Part shown: positions 30,083 through 39,576 of the stretch, in pieces
How positions within the stretch are numbered: position 1 is the stretch's first letter
How the letters are laid out: each line of letters opens with the position of its first letter
Source: Plumapathes pennacea
Lineage: Eukaryota; Cnidaria; Anthozoa; Antipatharia; Myriopathidae
Reading direction: 5' to 3'
Assembly (NCBI GenBank): GCA_964036295.1
Contig: OZ038469.1
Location: 7,084,067 to 7,148,066 of the forward strand
Length of the DNA: 64,000 nt
Notes under the pieces: model-generated
What the model saw: only the letters and a program-made list of their open reading frames with translations
What the model was told of the DNA's origin: nothing
The model's database searches: none
Made by a program: the position numbers and the translations under genes

Positions 30083-31273
30083 ATGTCTGGCGGATTCACG
30101 CCACGCCGGACCGTACGGCTCTTCCCTGACGGCGAGGATGTCGACGTTTTGGAAATCGCCCATGCTCTGACAGAGCAGAAGGAGAGCATTCAAGGCATCC
30201 AGCCCCGCTTTGGAGGGAAATGCTATGACGTGACCTTCAAAGATAACATAAGCGCCGAAACAGCGGCTTCAACTGGCCTAGACATCGCTGGCCGCCATTT
30301 TGACCTCAAGGTAGTAGGTCGAAAGAACCTTGACGTGTCAGTGTTTGTCTCGTGCGAGTTCCCCGACGCATACCTGATCGAAGCCCTGAAGCAATACGGG
30401 GAGTTCAACCTCAACATACGACATCTGTATCTGAAGGAACCTGGGTTTACCCATATAGAAAACGGTATAAGGGTCATCACCTTTACCAAGATGACGAAAT
30501 CTCTCCCGCCCATGCTAGTCTATCGCAACACGCCACTGAGCTTTAGATACACTGGCCAACCCAAGGTGTGTTTCAAGTGTGGCTCGGCTGAACATTTAAT
30601 CAGGGAATGCCCGAAGAAAAACAAGCGCCAAGTCCCGGTGGAAACCGCCGACGAAGCAGTTCCTGCGTCTGAGGAGGAAACCGGGAACGTTACACAGCGC
30701 GAGGAAACCGCGGACAACTCGTCCTCACACGAAATGGATGAGGACGAGCGGAAAGGAACCAAACGAGCGCGCTCGTCTGACAACGAACCAGCAGCGAAGC
30801 ACAGCACCCCAGCGGCCACTTCACAAGACACTCCAGAACTTTTCACTCCTGCACCTTCGGAAACTCCAACAACATCTAACACAGCATCTAACACGGCATC
30901 TAACACAGAATCTACCAGCTCACAACCCACAACTGAACCTCCCTTTCAACCCGTCACCTCTGGGCCCACCTACAAGAAATTCATCGAGGCGCTCAAGAAC
31001 CGTGGAAAAAACCGTTCTCAGCTCGTCAAGGTGATCGACGGGGGCGTTTTTTACCGGGCTCAAGGACTTTGGCTCCAGTACCAATATGGGGACTTCGCCG
31101 ACAGCTCCCGGGCCGCTCAACAAGGCTACTCAGACAGATGTTTGGAGGAGTGGCGGCGCGTACACGGGCAACTTCGCCAGGACGCCTTCGCCGAGATGTT
31201 GACACTGTACCAAGAGCTAAGAGACAAATTTGTTTTATTCCCGTCGAAACCCTCTAAAGTTTCCCAATCTTAA
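30083..31273 (+). CDS. LINE ORF1 protein, U2 family, copy U2-2
   Basis: Identical in protein sequence to the U2-1 ORF1; one silent change was noticed (GGC to GGT near 30319). Confidence 0.9.
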   Translation: MSGGFTPRRTVRLFPDGEDVDVLEIAHALTEQKESIQGIQPRFGGKCYDVTFKDNISAETAASTGLDIAGRHFDLKVVGRKNLDVSVFVSCEFPDAYLIEALKQYGEFNLNIRHLYLKEPGFTHIENGIRVITFTKMTKSLPPMLVYRNTPLSFRYTGQPKVCFKCGSAEHLIRECPKKNKRQVPVETADEAVPASEEETGNVTQREETADNSSSHEMDEDERKGTKRARSSDNEPAAKHSTPAATSQDTPELFTPAPSETPTTSNTASNTASNTESTSSQPTTEPPFQPVTSGPTYKKFIEALKNRGKNRSQLVKVIDGGVFYRAQGLWLQYQYGDFADSSRAAQQGYSDRCLEEWRRVHGQLRQDAFAEMLTLYQELRDKFVLFPSKPSKVSQS

Positions 31274-31278
31274 TCATC

Positions 31279-34200
31279 ATGTATCCTTTCACCGTATTTG
31301 TAGTCCTAATGGCTTTATCTATATGTTCGCTCAATGTAAATGGTATTCAGGAAAGGTCGAAGCGGAGTAAAGTATTTGCTTCGCTTCGAGCTAAGAATTG
31401 CGACATCTATCTTCTGCAGGAGACGCATGTACAGAGCGTGTCCGAGGGAGAACAGTGGGAGAGAGAATGGGGCGGGCGAGCAATCTTCTCGCCCGGCTCA
31501 AACCGCTCAGCCGGCGTGGGTTTACTCATTGCCCCACGGTCACAGCTAAAAGTCGCCAGCCACCGAACGGATAAACAAGGGCGCCTAATTTCGGCCAAAA
31601 TTCAATCTCTTGCATCACCCAATTCGGATTTCCAAATCCTCAACGTCTACGCGCCGAACATAGTGTCTGCCCGCAGGGAATTTTTTGACACCTTTTGGCA
31701 ACACATTTTCCCAAATGTGCCGCTCGTGCTGGGTGGCGACTTTAATTGTGTACCTGATGTGCACAGAGATAAGTTTGGCGGTGATGACACCTTTGGGGAC
31801 AAAGGCATCACTGAGCTAAATTCCTTCACAGCGGCCAATTCTCTGATTGATATTTATCGTTCTAAATTCCCAAACACCTCTGTGTACACTTGGGTTAATG
31901 GACCCCGTACCGTCGGCTGTCGGCTTGATCGTTTCTACGTGCCGCAGTCATGGAAAATGCAAGTTTCCGAAGTGACTGTAAAACCTTTCGCTTATTCGGA
32001 CCACTCGTTGGTACGGATGACGTTCACCGTGGGGCATTCAAAGTCCCGCGGGAGGGGCGTCTGGAAACTCAACACGTCTCTTCTAAAGTCAGAATCGTTC
32101 TGCGAAGAGACTCTGAATTTCCTAAAGCACTGGCGGACACAGAGAGCGTCCTATACAGACCCCAGAGTCTGGTGGGACGCGGGGAAATTGTTTATCAAAC
32201 AGATAGCAATTGACCACAGTGTCCGCCGTGCGAAAGACCGGAGATCCAAAGTGGCCGCCCTGGAGACCGAGTATCAAGATATTTTAAGTAAAGTCGATTC
32301 AAGCGACAGCGCTCAGCGTGCTCGATTGCTGGAGATCAAGGAGTCCCTTCAGGCAATGGAGGATGAGCGCATAGAGGGAATAAAAATTCGGAGCAAAGAA
32401 AATTGGCTTGAATTTGGCGAAAAACCCACCAAGTATTTCTTTCAATTGGAGAACAAAACGCAAACAAAACATGCCATTAACGCCCCGCGGGTTGGCACGG
32501 TCACTGTCACGACCGATAAAGAAATACTTGCCGAAGCTTTGAATTTTTATAAGGCCCTCTATACGGAAGAACCTGTTGACGAGGCCTGTCAGAACTGGCT
32601 CCTCGGTCAGTTAGATAAAACCTTGGCATGCAAAGACCAAGCAAAATGCGAAGGCGAACTAACGCTCTCTGAGTGTTATGACGCTCTCAACTCGATGGAG
32701 TCTGGCAAATCTCCCGGTCCGGATGGTTTGCCTGCTGAGTTCTACTTAAGATTCTGGGGTCACCTAGGGCCAGATCTTGTCAACACGCTGAATTATAGCT
32801 ACGACAAAGGCGAGCTCTCAGTAACACAGCGCCGAGCGGTACTCCGACTTTTGTTTAAGAAGGACGACCCGGAGCTGCTGAAAAATTGGCGACCAATCTC
32901 TTTGCTAAACGTGGACTACAAGATCGCCACAAAATGTTTAGCGAACAGATTACGCACAGTTATCCGGCATGTGGTCTCTGAAGATCAAACATGCGGGATA
33001 CCTGACCGCAGTATTCACGAAAATCTTTTTCTGATTCGCGATGCGATTAATTACGTGCAGGAGAAAAACCTTCCCCTGGCACTTATTAGTTTAGATCAGG
33101 AAAAGGCTTTTGACAGAGTCAACCGCCGCTTCCTCGGCAGGATCTTAGAAAAAATGAATTTCGGTCCGAGCTTCCGGCGCTGGATTGAAGTCATTTACGC
33201 AGGCACGCAATCGGCTATTGTAAACAATGGCTGGCTGTCCGATTATTTCACGCTCACCAGAGGGGTGCGACAGGGTTGTCCCCTGTCGCCTCTTCTGTAC
33301 TGTTTAGTGGCTGAAACTTTAGGCCAAGCAATCAGGAACGATAAAGTTATCGAGGGAATTCAAATCCCAGGGTCATCTGGCAAGGAGAGTCGCATCTCCC
33401 AATATGCCGATGACGGAACCCTGCTGCTCCGGAATAACTTTTCAGTTGACCGAGCTTTCGGTATAATTGAATCGTTTGAACGGGGTTCAGGCTCCAAACT
33501 GAATCCTGATAAGACTGAGGGGATCTGGGTAGGCTCTAAAGCCGGTCAGTCCACAGGTCCGCAGTCCAACAAAATGTCTTGGCGTTCAGACAAGATTAAA
33601 GTCCTTGGCCTGTTTTTCGGTAACGGAAAACTTGACAGGGCAAATTGGTCTGATCGCGTGAAGAAACTGGAAAAGCGCCTGAACTGTTGGAAATCGCGCA
33701 CTCTTTCCCTCAAGGGAAAGGCAATGATTGTCAATACTTTGGGCGCTTCTGGCCTTTGGTACACAGCCACGGTTTTGCCGATGCCCAACTGGGTTCACAC
33801 GCAAGTCTATCAGTTAATCTGGGACTTCCTGTGGTCAGGTAAAACTGAACTCGTGAAGCGTGAAACCTGTACACTGCCCTGTGATCAGGGCGGCTTACAG
33901 GTCATAAATCCTGCGGAGAAAGCGAAGGCTCTAAAGCTGCGCTGGTTTCCTTGCCTGGGAAATCCAGCATACACCGCCAAATGGGCGTATTTCGGACGTT
34001 ACTGGCTCGGTTTGCCGATCGGTAAATTGTTGCCGGATTGGGGATTCCTCCGGGATAACTCCCGACCGAAATACGCGGGTGATAATCGACCCAGAATCTA
34101 CAAGAAGCTTCTAACTGACATCGACAGAGTCAAGTCTGACTTGCCTCAGCTGCAGGACTACCGAGTGAAAACTTTTTATCTCCTGCTTGTTCGGTCTCCG

Positions 34201-34812
34201 GGCCGATTAGCTTGTGAGTCCACGTGGACTTCGGAGCTCGGGCTTCGACTCACGTGGACGGATCTCTGGCCCCGTATCTACGGTGGTTTGAATCACAACA
34301 AAGAATGCGATGTAGCGTGGAAGATCGCTCACGGAGTCCTTCCAACAAAGGCATATTTACACACCTGGAAACGACTTCGGTTGAGTGAACGCTGCTCGCG
34401 CTGTAAGGCGCGGGAAACGATCTCTCACATCTTCCTCGACTGCGCTCAGGCGCCTTCTGTGTGGGGATGGTTGTCGCAATTTACTTCTAAAGTCACTGCC
34501 ATTAAATTAGAGCCAGCTACTGTCCTGCTCGGCCACGGCTTATCCTGGACGAAGCAGGACAAACACAAATCGCTATTATTTTTATATTTAATTAAGGTCA
34601 CTCTCAATGCCCTTTGGCAGGCCCGGAATTTATCTATTTTTGAACGCAAACAACTCTCACACACCGAACTCACAACGCAAATCACTCAAACGGTTCGTTT
34701 TCGAATCAAATCAGCATACAAACACAACACAACCGACCACTTTACCCAATCCTGGGCAATAAATAACGCGCTCTGCTCTATCACGCAGGGCAAGCTAGCT
34801 TTTCACATTTAA
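31279..34812 (+). CDS. LINE ORF2 protein, U2 family, copy U2-2
   Basis: Differs from the U2-1 protein at three residues: F264L, L403P and F690V. None touches a catalytic motif. L403P lies in the linker before the RT domain and could affect folding. Confidence 0.95.
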   Translation: MYPFTVFVVLMALSICSLNVNGIQERSKRSKVFASLRAKNCDIYLLQETHVQSVSEGEQWEREWGGRAIFSPGSNRSAGVGLLIAPRSQLKVASHRTDKQGRLISAKIQSLASPNSDFQILNVYAPNIVSARREFFDTFWQHIFPNVPLVLGGDFNCVPDVHRDKFGGDDTFGDKGITELNSFTAANSLIDIYRSKFPNTSVYTWVNGPRTVGCRLDRFYVPQSWKMQVSEVTVKPFAYSDHSLVRMTFTVGHSKSRGRGVWKLNTSLLKSESFCEETLNFLKHWRTQRASYTDPRVWWDAGKLFIKQIAIDHSVRRAKDRRSKVAALETEYQDILSKVDSSDSAQRARLLEIKESLQAMEDERIEGIKIRSKENWLEFGEKPTKYFFQLENKTQTKHAINAPRVGTVTVTTDKEILAEALNFYKALYTEEPVDEACQNWLLGQLDKTLACKDQAKCEGELTLSECYDALNSMESGKSPGPDGLPAEFYLRFWGHLGPDLVNTLNYSYDKGELSVTQRRAVLRLLFKKDDPELLKNWRPISLLNVDYKIATKCLANRLRTVIRHVVSEDQTCGIPDRSIHENLFLIRDAINYVQEKNLPLALISLDQEKAFDRVNRRFLGRILEKMNFGPSFRRWIEVIYAGTQSAIVNNGWLSDYFTLTRGVRQGCPLSPLLYCLVAETLGQAIRNDKVIEGIQIPGSSGKESRISQYADDGTLLLRNNFSVDRAFGIIESFERGSGSKLNPDKTEGIWVGSKAGQSTGPQSNKMSWRSDKIKVLGLFFGNGKLDRANWSDRVKKLEKRLNCWKSRTLSLKGKAMIVNTLGASGLWYTATVLPMPNWVHTQVYQLIWDFLWSGKTELVKRETCTLPCDQGGLQVINPAEKAKALKLRWFPCLGNPAYTAKWAYFGRYWLGLPIGKLLPDWGFLRDNSRPKYAGDNRPRIYKKLLTDIDRVKSDLPQLQDYRVKTFYLLLVRSPGRLACESTWTSELGLRLTWTDLWPRIYGGLNHNKECDVAWKIAHGVLPTKAYLHTWKRLRLSERCSRCKARETISHIFLDCAQAPSVWGWLSQFTSKVTAIKLEPATVLLGHGLSWTKQDKHKSLLFLYLIKVTLNALWQARNLSIFERKQLSHTELTTQITQTVRFRIKSAYKHNTTDHFTQSWAINNALCSITQGKLAFHI

Positions 34813-34969
34813 TGTGCAGAGTCACGCTCGCGTGATTCGTTCCTAATTAGTTTCTAATTGTTTTTGAGGACAGTCACCCTGTGACTGCCCCGTTGCTGTA
34901 AACACGGTACTTTTAAGTACCTGCTAAACGGCTCAAGTGCCGATAATTTTTGATCCCTTGATTTTTCCA
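34813..34969 (+). other. Hairpin cluster at the start of the U2-2 3'UTR
   Basis: Same stems as at 26339-26495, with no base change noticed. Confidence 0.6.
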
Positions 34970-35203
34970 AAGTTAAGCCCGTTCCGGCGGGGACAATTTC
35001 TGGATGGGTGACCGTCAGGGAATGCCTTGATCGAGTTTCCTTTTTCATTTTTAGCATTTTCAATCAGCTATATCTCACTCGTTATTAATCTCCAATCCAT
35101 AATTTTTGTTACATGATTTAGTCTACCGCATAGAGTCAACCTTTCGTCCATAACTAAACTTATGCAGGTCTGGGCGTGCCTGTAGTACCGGGCTCTATGC
35201 GGC
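34970..35203 (+). repeat. 5S rRNA-derived 3'UTR module, first copy (U2-2)
   Basis: No difference noticed from the module at 26496-26729. Confidence 0.8.
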
Positions 35204-35230
35204 TTATGACCCTTATAATTCATAATTCCC

Positions 35231-35464
35231 AAGTTAAGCCCGTTCCGGCGGGGACAGTTTTAGGATGGGTGACCGTCAGGGAATACCTTGACCGAGTTTC
35301 CTTTTTCCTTTTTAACATTTTCAATCAGTTAGATCTCACTTGTTATTAATCTACACTCAATAATTTTTGTTACATGATTTAGTATACCGCATAGAGTCAC
35401 CCTTTCGTCCATTAAAAGACTTATGCAGGTCTGGGCGTGCCTGTAGTACTGGGCTCTATGCGGC
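35231..35464 (+). repeat. 5S rRNA-derived 3'UTR module, second copy (U2-2)
   Basis: No difference noticed from the module at 26757-26990; divergence between the elements begins right after it. Confidence 0.8.
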
Positions 35465-35652
35465 AAAATTACCATAATTCACTCTAGTAGAAAAAGAAAA
35501 ATAGCACATAAATATCATTATAAGAGGGAATACCCCTCGCATAAACAACAAAAACATATCAAAATCTCAAAATAGTAACTAGCATGTCGGTCGGCCTCAG
35601 ATGTCTGTCTGTCTGCTGACTCAAAGTTATGTGAATAAAAATAAATAAACGG

Positions 35653-35666
35653 GGAGCTTCGGCTCC
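35653..35666 (+). other. UUCG-capped hairpin near the 3' end of U2-2
   Basis: Stem and loop are unchanged although the surrounding 200 nt vary between the two copies. Confidence 0.55.
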
Positions 35667-35689
35667 TTCAGTTTTAAAAACAAAAAAAA

Positions 35690-35842
35690 GTATCTGTTCT
35701 TATCAGCTTAATATCTGATACGCTGCTCATTGAGTGGCTCAAATATTAAACTGATTTTTGGAACTGGGCTGTGGAATAGAGGCTTGCCTCGTCCCAGCCA
35801 CGGGTTGTCTCGGTATAGCACTACCTCCGAGTACGGCCCACT
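35690..35842 (+). pseudogene. U2 snRNA 3' fragment (nt 36-188) downstream of U2-2
   Basis: Same junction as at 27218. Confidence 0.95.
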
Positions 35843-36034
35843 CCCCTCCGGGGGAACCCAATAAAAGCAAAGAGAACATTGAGATAAAGGCCTGGGCCCC
35901 TAGTGCGTCGGTTCTGGCACACTTTAGCATGCAAGGCGGCATAGAATGGACGCTTGAAAGGGTGGAAGGGTCGTCCCATAAGGAAGGAAGCGGATGTGCG
36001 GTCGGCTCAGTTGTTTTGTGGACAAAACAACTTC

Positions 36035-36123
36035 ATACTTACCTGACGCGGGAGGTACTGTGATCATGGAGGCAGTCCTCTCAGGGTGAGGCCCTTTCAT
36101 TGCACTTGGACTGGGTTGACCCC

Positions 36124-36155
<32 letters not shown>

Positions 36156-36198
36156 TATAATTTCTGGTAGTGGGGACCTGCGTTCGCGCTCGTCCCCT
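36035..36198 (+). ncRNA. U1 snRNA, copy 14
   Basis: Intact. The spacer after it has one A fewer in the run near 36612, a variant shared with unit 19. Confidence 0.95.
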
Positions 36199-36720
36199 TC
36201 CAAAAGAAGTAAAGAAGAAATTAAGAAAAAAAGACGGTGACTAGCATGTCGTGTTTGATTTTGTCTTGCAGCAGAAACGTTGAAGAAGAAGAAAGGCAAG
36301 TGGGGACTAAAAACAAACCATATGTTCATTCACGTGCTCATGTTCACTGTCAATCGTCTGGTACGTGTGACAATTTTTATTTCTCCCGTTCTGGCGCCTC
36401 TTGGTACTTTTTGAACGACTTGTTGGGCTCGAAGTTTAGGTGTTAATGGAACGTTTTATGTTCATTGTTGACAGTGGAACGTGCAAATTCGTCACAAGGA
36501 CAAGCGCACGTCCGTGCGCGCGCGCGCGCGCGCGTGCGTGCGTGCAAGCGCTTGTCACTTATAATTGCAGAAAAGATCTCGATCTGTGTGATTTTTTGTT
36601 CTTTTGTTGTTTAAAAAACAACCCTACACATCTTTTTTCGTACACTGCAAAATTTGAACTCTTCAGGCCGCAAACTGACGGAGTACCGGGCGGTTTTGTG
36701 TGAGAAAAATGAAAAAGGAA

Positions 36721-36742
36721 GCCTACGACACGGGGTATTCCC

Positions 36743-36777
<35 letters not shown>

Positions 36778-36838
36778 CCGGGCTTAACTTCGGTGATCGG
36801 ACGAGAACCGGTGTTTTCCCGGTGGTATGGTCGTAGGC
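36721..36838 (-). rRNA. 5S rRNA, copy 15
   Basis: Full length. Confidence 0.96.
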
Positions 36839-37024
36839 GAGAGTATTGGCGTCAAATTTAGCATGTTATGGCGACTGTCGATTAACGAGAGGAGGCCTGG
36901 GACTAAGTGTCTTGCCTCCACATACATGGGGACTTGTGGTGGCCGCGAGGAACTGGGGGAAAACGAATACCACATGTAGGGAGATTTTGTGGCGGACGGC
37001 CACCCTAAGAAACTAGAAGTCGGT

Positions 37025-37212
37025 ATCGCTTCTCGGCCTTATGGCTAAGATCAAGTGTAGTATCTGTTCTTATCAGCTTAATATCTGATACGCTGCTCAT
37101 TGAGTGGCTCAAATATTAAACTGATTTTTGGAACTGGGCTGTGGAATAGAGGCTTGCCTCGTCCCAGCCACGGGTTGTCTCGGTATAGCACTACCTCCGA
37201 GTACGGCCCACT
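37025..37212 (+). ncRNA. U2 snRNA, copy 15
   Basis: Intact, in a unit whose U1 is split. Confidence 0.95.
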
Positions 37213-37404
37213 CCCCTCCGGGGGAACCCAATAAAAGCAAAGAGAACATTGAGATAAAGGCCTGGGCCCCTAGTGCGTCGGTTCTGGCACACTTTAGCAT
37301 GCAAGGCGGCATAGAATGGACGCTTGAAAGGGTGGAAGGGTCGTCCCATAAGGAAGGAAGCGGATGTGCGGTCGGCTCAGTTGTTTTGTGGACAAAACAA
37401 CTTC

Positions 37405-37423
37405 ATACTTACCTGACGCGGGA
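37405..37423 (+). pseudogene. U1 snRNA 5' fragment (nt 1-19), split by LINE copy B
   Basis: Same junction as at 924. Confidence 0.95.
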
Positions 37424-37829
37424 CTATCGTTTTGGCGCGGGTTCAAGTCGCTGGAGTTACATCCAAGTTCATTCAAGCAAAGGATTTTGTAAGCCCTTCT
37501 TCTTTTTTCTTTTCTCTTTCCTTCTCTTGTTTGTTTTTTTGCGGCCACCCTCCTGGGGACTCCATGCTCAGTGCCTAGCACTGTAACCCAGGGTAACCGC
37601 TTTTCCTCTAATTTCTCGTATTCAACGCTCAACGGATTTATGCTCCGAATATTCGTAGCGGGAACCTCCATATTCCTGTAGAATATTCGGTAACGTTGAC
37701 TTGAATACCTAGCTCGCTCGGGTTCTTCCGACGAGTCCTTCTTGCTTCCCGAAAGTCTTTCGGGATTTTTCGTCGCCAAGTTTGGCTCAATCGTCAGCGT
37801 TTTTCGCCATATTCTGCAAATTTTGCAAA

Positions 37830-39122
37830 ATGGCGCTTCGACGTTTGCGTACCCTTACGGCTCACGTACCTTCTCCACTCGGTATGGTTGACCGAAAGGT
37901 TTTTTTGGATGCTCTTCTAAAGAGCACACCTAAAGAAGCAGTAAAGTGTGTGCAAGACATGCACGGGTATTTTCGAGTCACTTTCATCTCGGAAGAGACA
38001 AAAGATCTCTTTGCTTCTAATGGTATGACGGTGAAAGGGGTTTCAATCCCTTTACAAGAGGCCGATGAGGCCACTCTAGTTCGTCTCTATGGGGTACCTT
38101 TCGAGGTTCCCGAAGGAAACATCCGAGCCGTCCTAGGAAAATTTGGAAATGTCCTCTCCCACCAAATGGAGATGGATAAGAAATCTGGGATCCTGACAGG
38201 GACGCGCTTGATACGGATCCGACTCACCCAGCCTATCCCAGATAGGCTTTACGTCTTGAGATATAGGTTCCAAGTATGGTACTCGGGTCAACCGAAAATC
38301 TGCCGGGTATGCCAAGTCCAGGGTCATGTGGCCGCACGCTGCCCTAACAAGGGCCTATGCCGAGTCTGCCGCCAACCGGGACACACAGCAAAGAACTGTC
38401 CTGAGGCAAACACCCTTGTCAGCCAAAATCCCTGGCATACTCGCCTAAGGTCCAATGCTGCATCTACCAATGTTGCAGATTCTGAAAGGATTGCTGAGCC
38501 TCCCAATGTGGAGGCAGTAGCTGATCAGCCTGTTGATGAAGGCGCTACTGAAACAACACCAGAACCAAGTGCTGAAGTCGCAGAAACAGCTACTGAGGGT
38601 GGTGATAATGAAGTTGAAATAACTGATGTAGGGGATAGTCCGGAAGCTGTTAATCCTTCTGGAGCTGAATTGATTATCCCCGAGCTTGTGGCTGATGAGG
38701 GTGAGAGAGCTGGTGACTCCGTCAATGTTGAGTCTCCGCATGTTGACGCCGATGCAGTAGAACATCGTGCCACTTACATGGAAGAAGTAATTGATGAAGG
38801 GGTTAGCCCGGAAGCTGTAAGCTGCTCTGGTGCTGAGTTGATTACTCCTGTTATTGAGGGTGAGAGTGTTGGTGACTCCCCCTCGTCCGAGTCTCCGCTT
38901 GTTGATGCCGATGGCTTTATTGTTGTAAGACATCGGGCCACTCGCATACGTGAAGCACGAGATCTAAAACTCAGAGCACAAGCTGCCTCTGAAATCTTTT
39001 CTCGTTCTCGCCCGTCACGCTCTTCGTCTTGTTCACGTGTCCAATTCAGTTCCTCGTGTCGCTCCCGTTCCAACTCTCCCGCTGCGAGAGAAAAAACTAA
39101 AAACTCTAATGGAGGGTCATAA
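37830..39122 (+). CDS. LINE ORF1 protein, U1 family, copy B
   Basis: Protein identical to copy A ORF1. Confidence 0.9.
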   Translation: MALRRLRTLTAHVPSPLGMVDRKVFLDALLKSTPKEAVKCVQDMHGYFRVTFISEETKDLFASNGMTVKGVSIPLQEADEATLVRLYGVPFEVPEGNIRAVLGKFGNVLSHQMEMDKKSGILTGTRLIRIRLTQPIPDRLYVLRYRFQVWYSGQPKICRVCQVQGHVAARCPNKGLCRVCRQPGHTAKNCPEANTLVSQNPWHTRLRSNAASTNVADSERIAEPPNVEAVADQPVDEGATETTPEPSAEVAETATEGGDNEVEITDVGDSPEAVNPSGAELIIPELVADEGERAGDSVNVESPHVDADAVEHRATYMEEVIDEGVSPEAVSCSGAELITPVIEGESVGDSPSSESPLVDADGFIVVRHRATRIREARDLKLRAQAASEIFSRSRPSRSSSCSRVQFSSSCRSRSNSPAAREKTKNSNGGS

Positions 39123-39576
39123 CTTTTTCATTACTATTACGTTTAAAACCTTAGTTCATGTACAATGGGCAATGTCCCATTTAAGAGTAAAGTGGGCAAA
39201 CCCCCACTCAAAGTTTAGCCGGGTACAGTGGACAAAGTTCCACTTTGTATATAAATTTATAACACAACGGATAATATCTCACTCAAATATAAAGTGGGCA
39301 CATCCAAACATAAGGGTACAGTGGGCAAACCCCCACTTTAGGTATATACTAATTCAGTGGGCAAACCCCCGCTCTAGGTATATATTAATTCAGTGGGCAA
39401 TGACTCACTTCAAGTATAATTTAATGGTACAGTGGGCAAACCCCCACTTGGGATACATAATAGCGCAGGTGGAAAAGTTCCACTTTCAGTTTTATTTAAA
39501 AGTACTGCTCAATCTTGAACAGCGGGATATGTACTCCTCATACACTCTATATCATGGCGTCGCTACTTTCTGTTAA
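39109..39576 (+). CDS. Candidate bridging ORF, copy B
   Basis: Open and identical to that of copy A. Confidence 0.3.
   Translation: MEGHNFFITITFKTLVHVQWAMSHLRVKWANPHSKFSRVQWTKFHFVYKFITQRIISHSNIKWAHPNIRVQWANPHFRYILIQWANPRSRYILIQWAMTHFKYNLMVQWANPHLGYIIAQVEKFHFQFYLKVLLNLEQRDMYSSYTLYHGVATFC
39164..39484 (+). repeat. Inter-ORF hairpin array, copy B
   Basis: Same eight hairpins as in copy A. Confidence 0.85.

Larger units (their letters stand above)
29947..35689 (+). mobile_element. U2 snRNA-targeted LINE, copy U2-2 (full length)
   Basis: Differs from U2-1 at only about five sites before the end of the second 5S-like module. It then differs at about eight in the last 226 nt, including the A tail (eight instead of nine A). 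Insertion point and target loss are the same. Confidence 0.92.
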
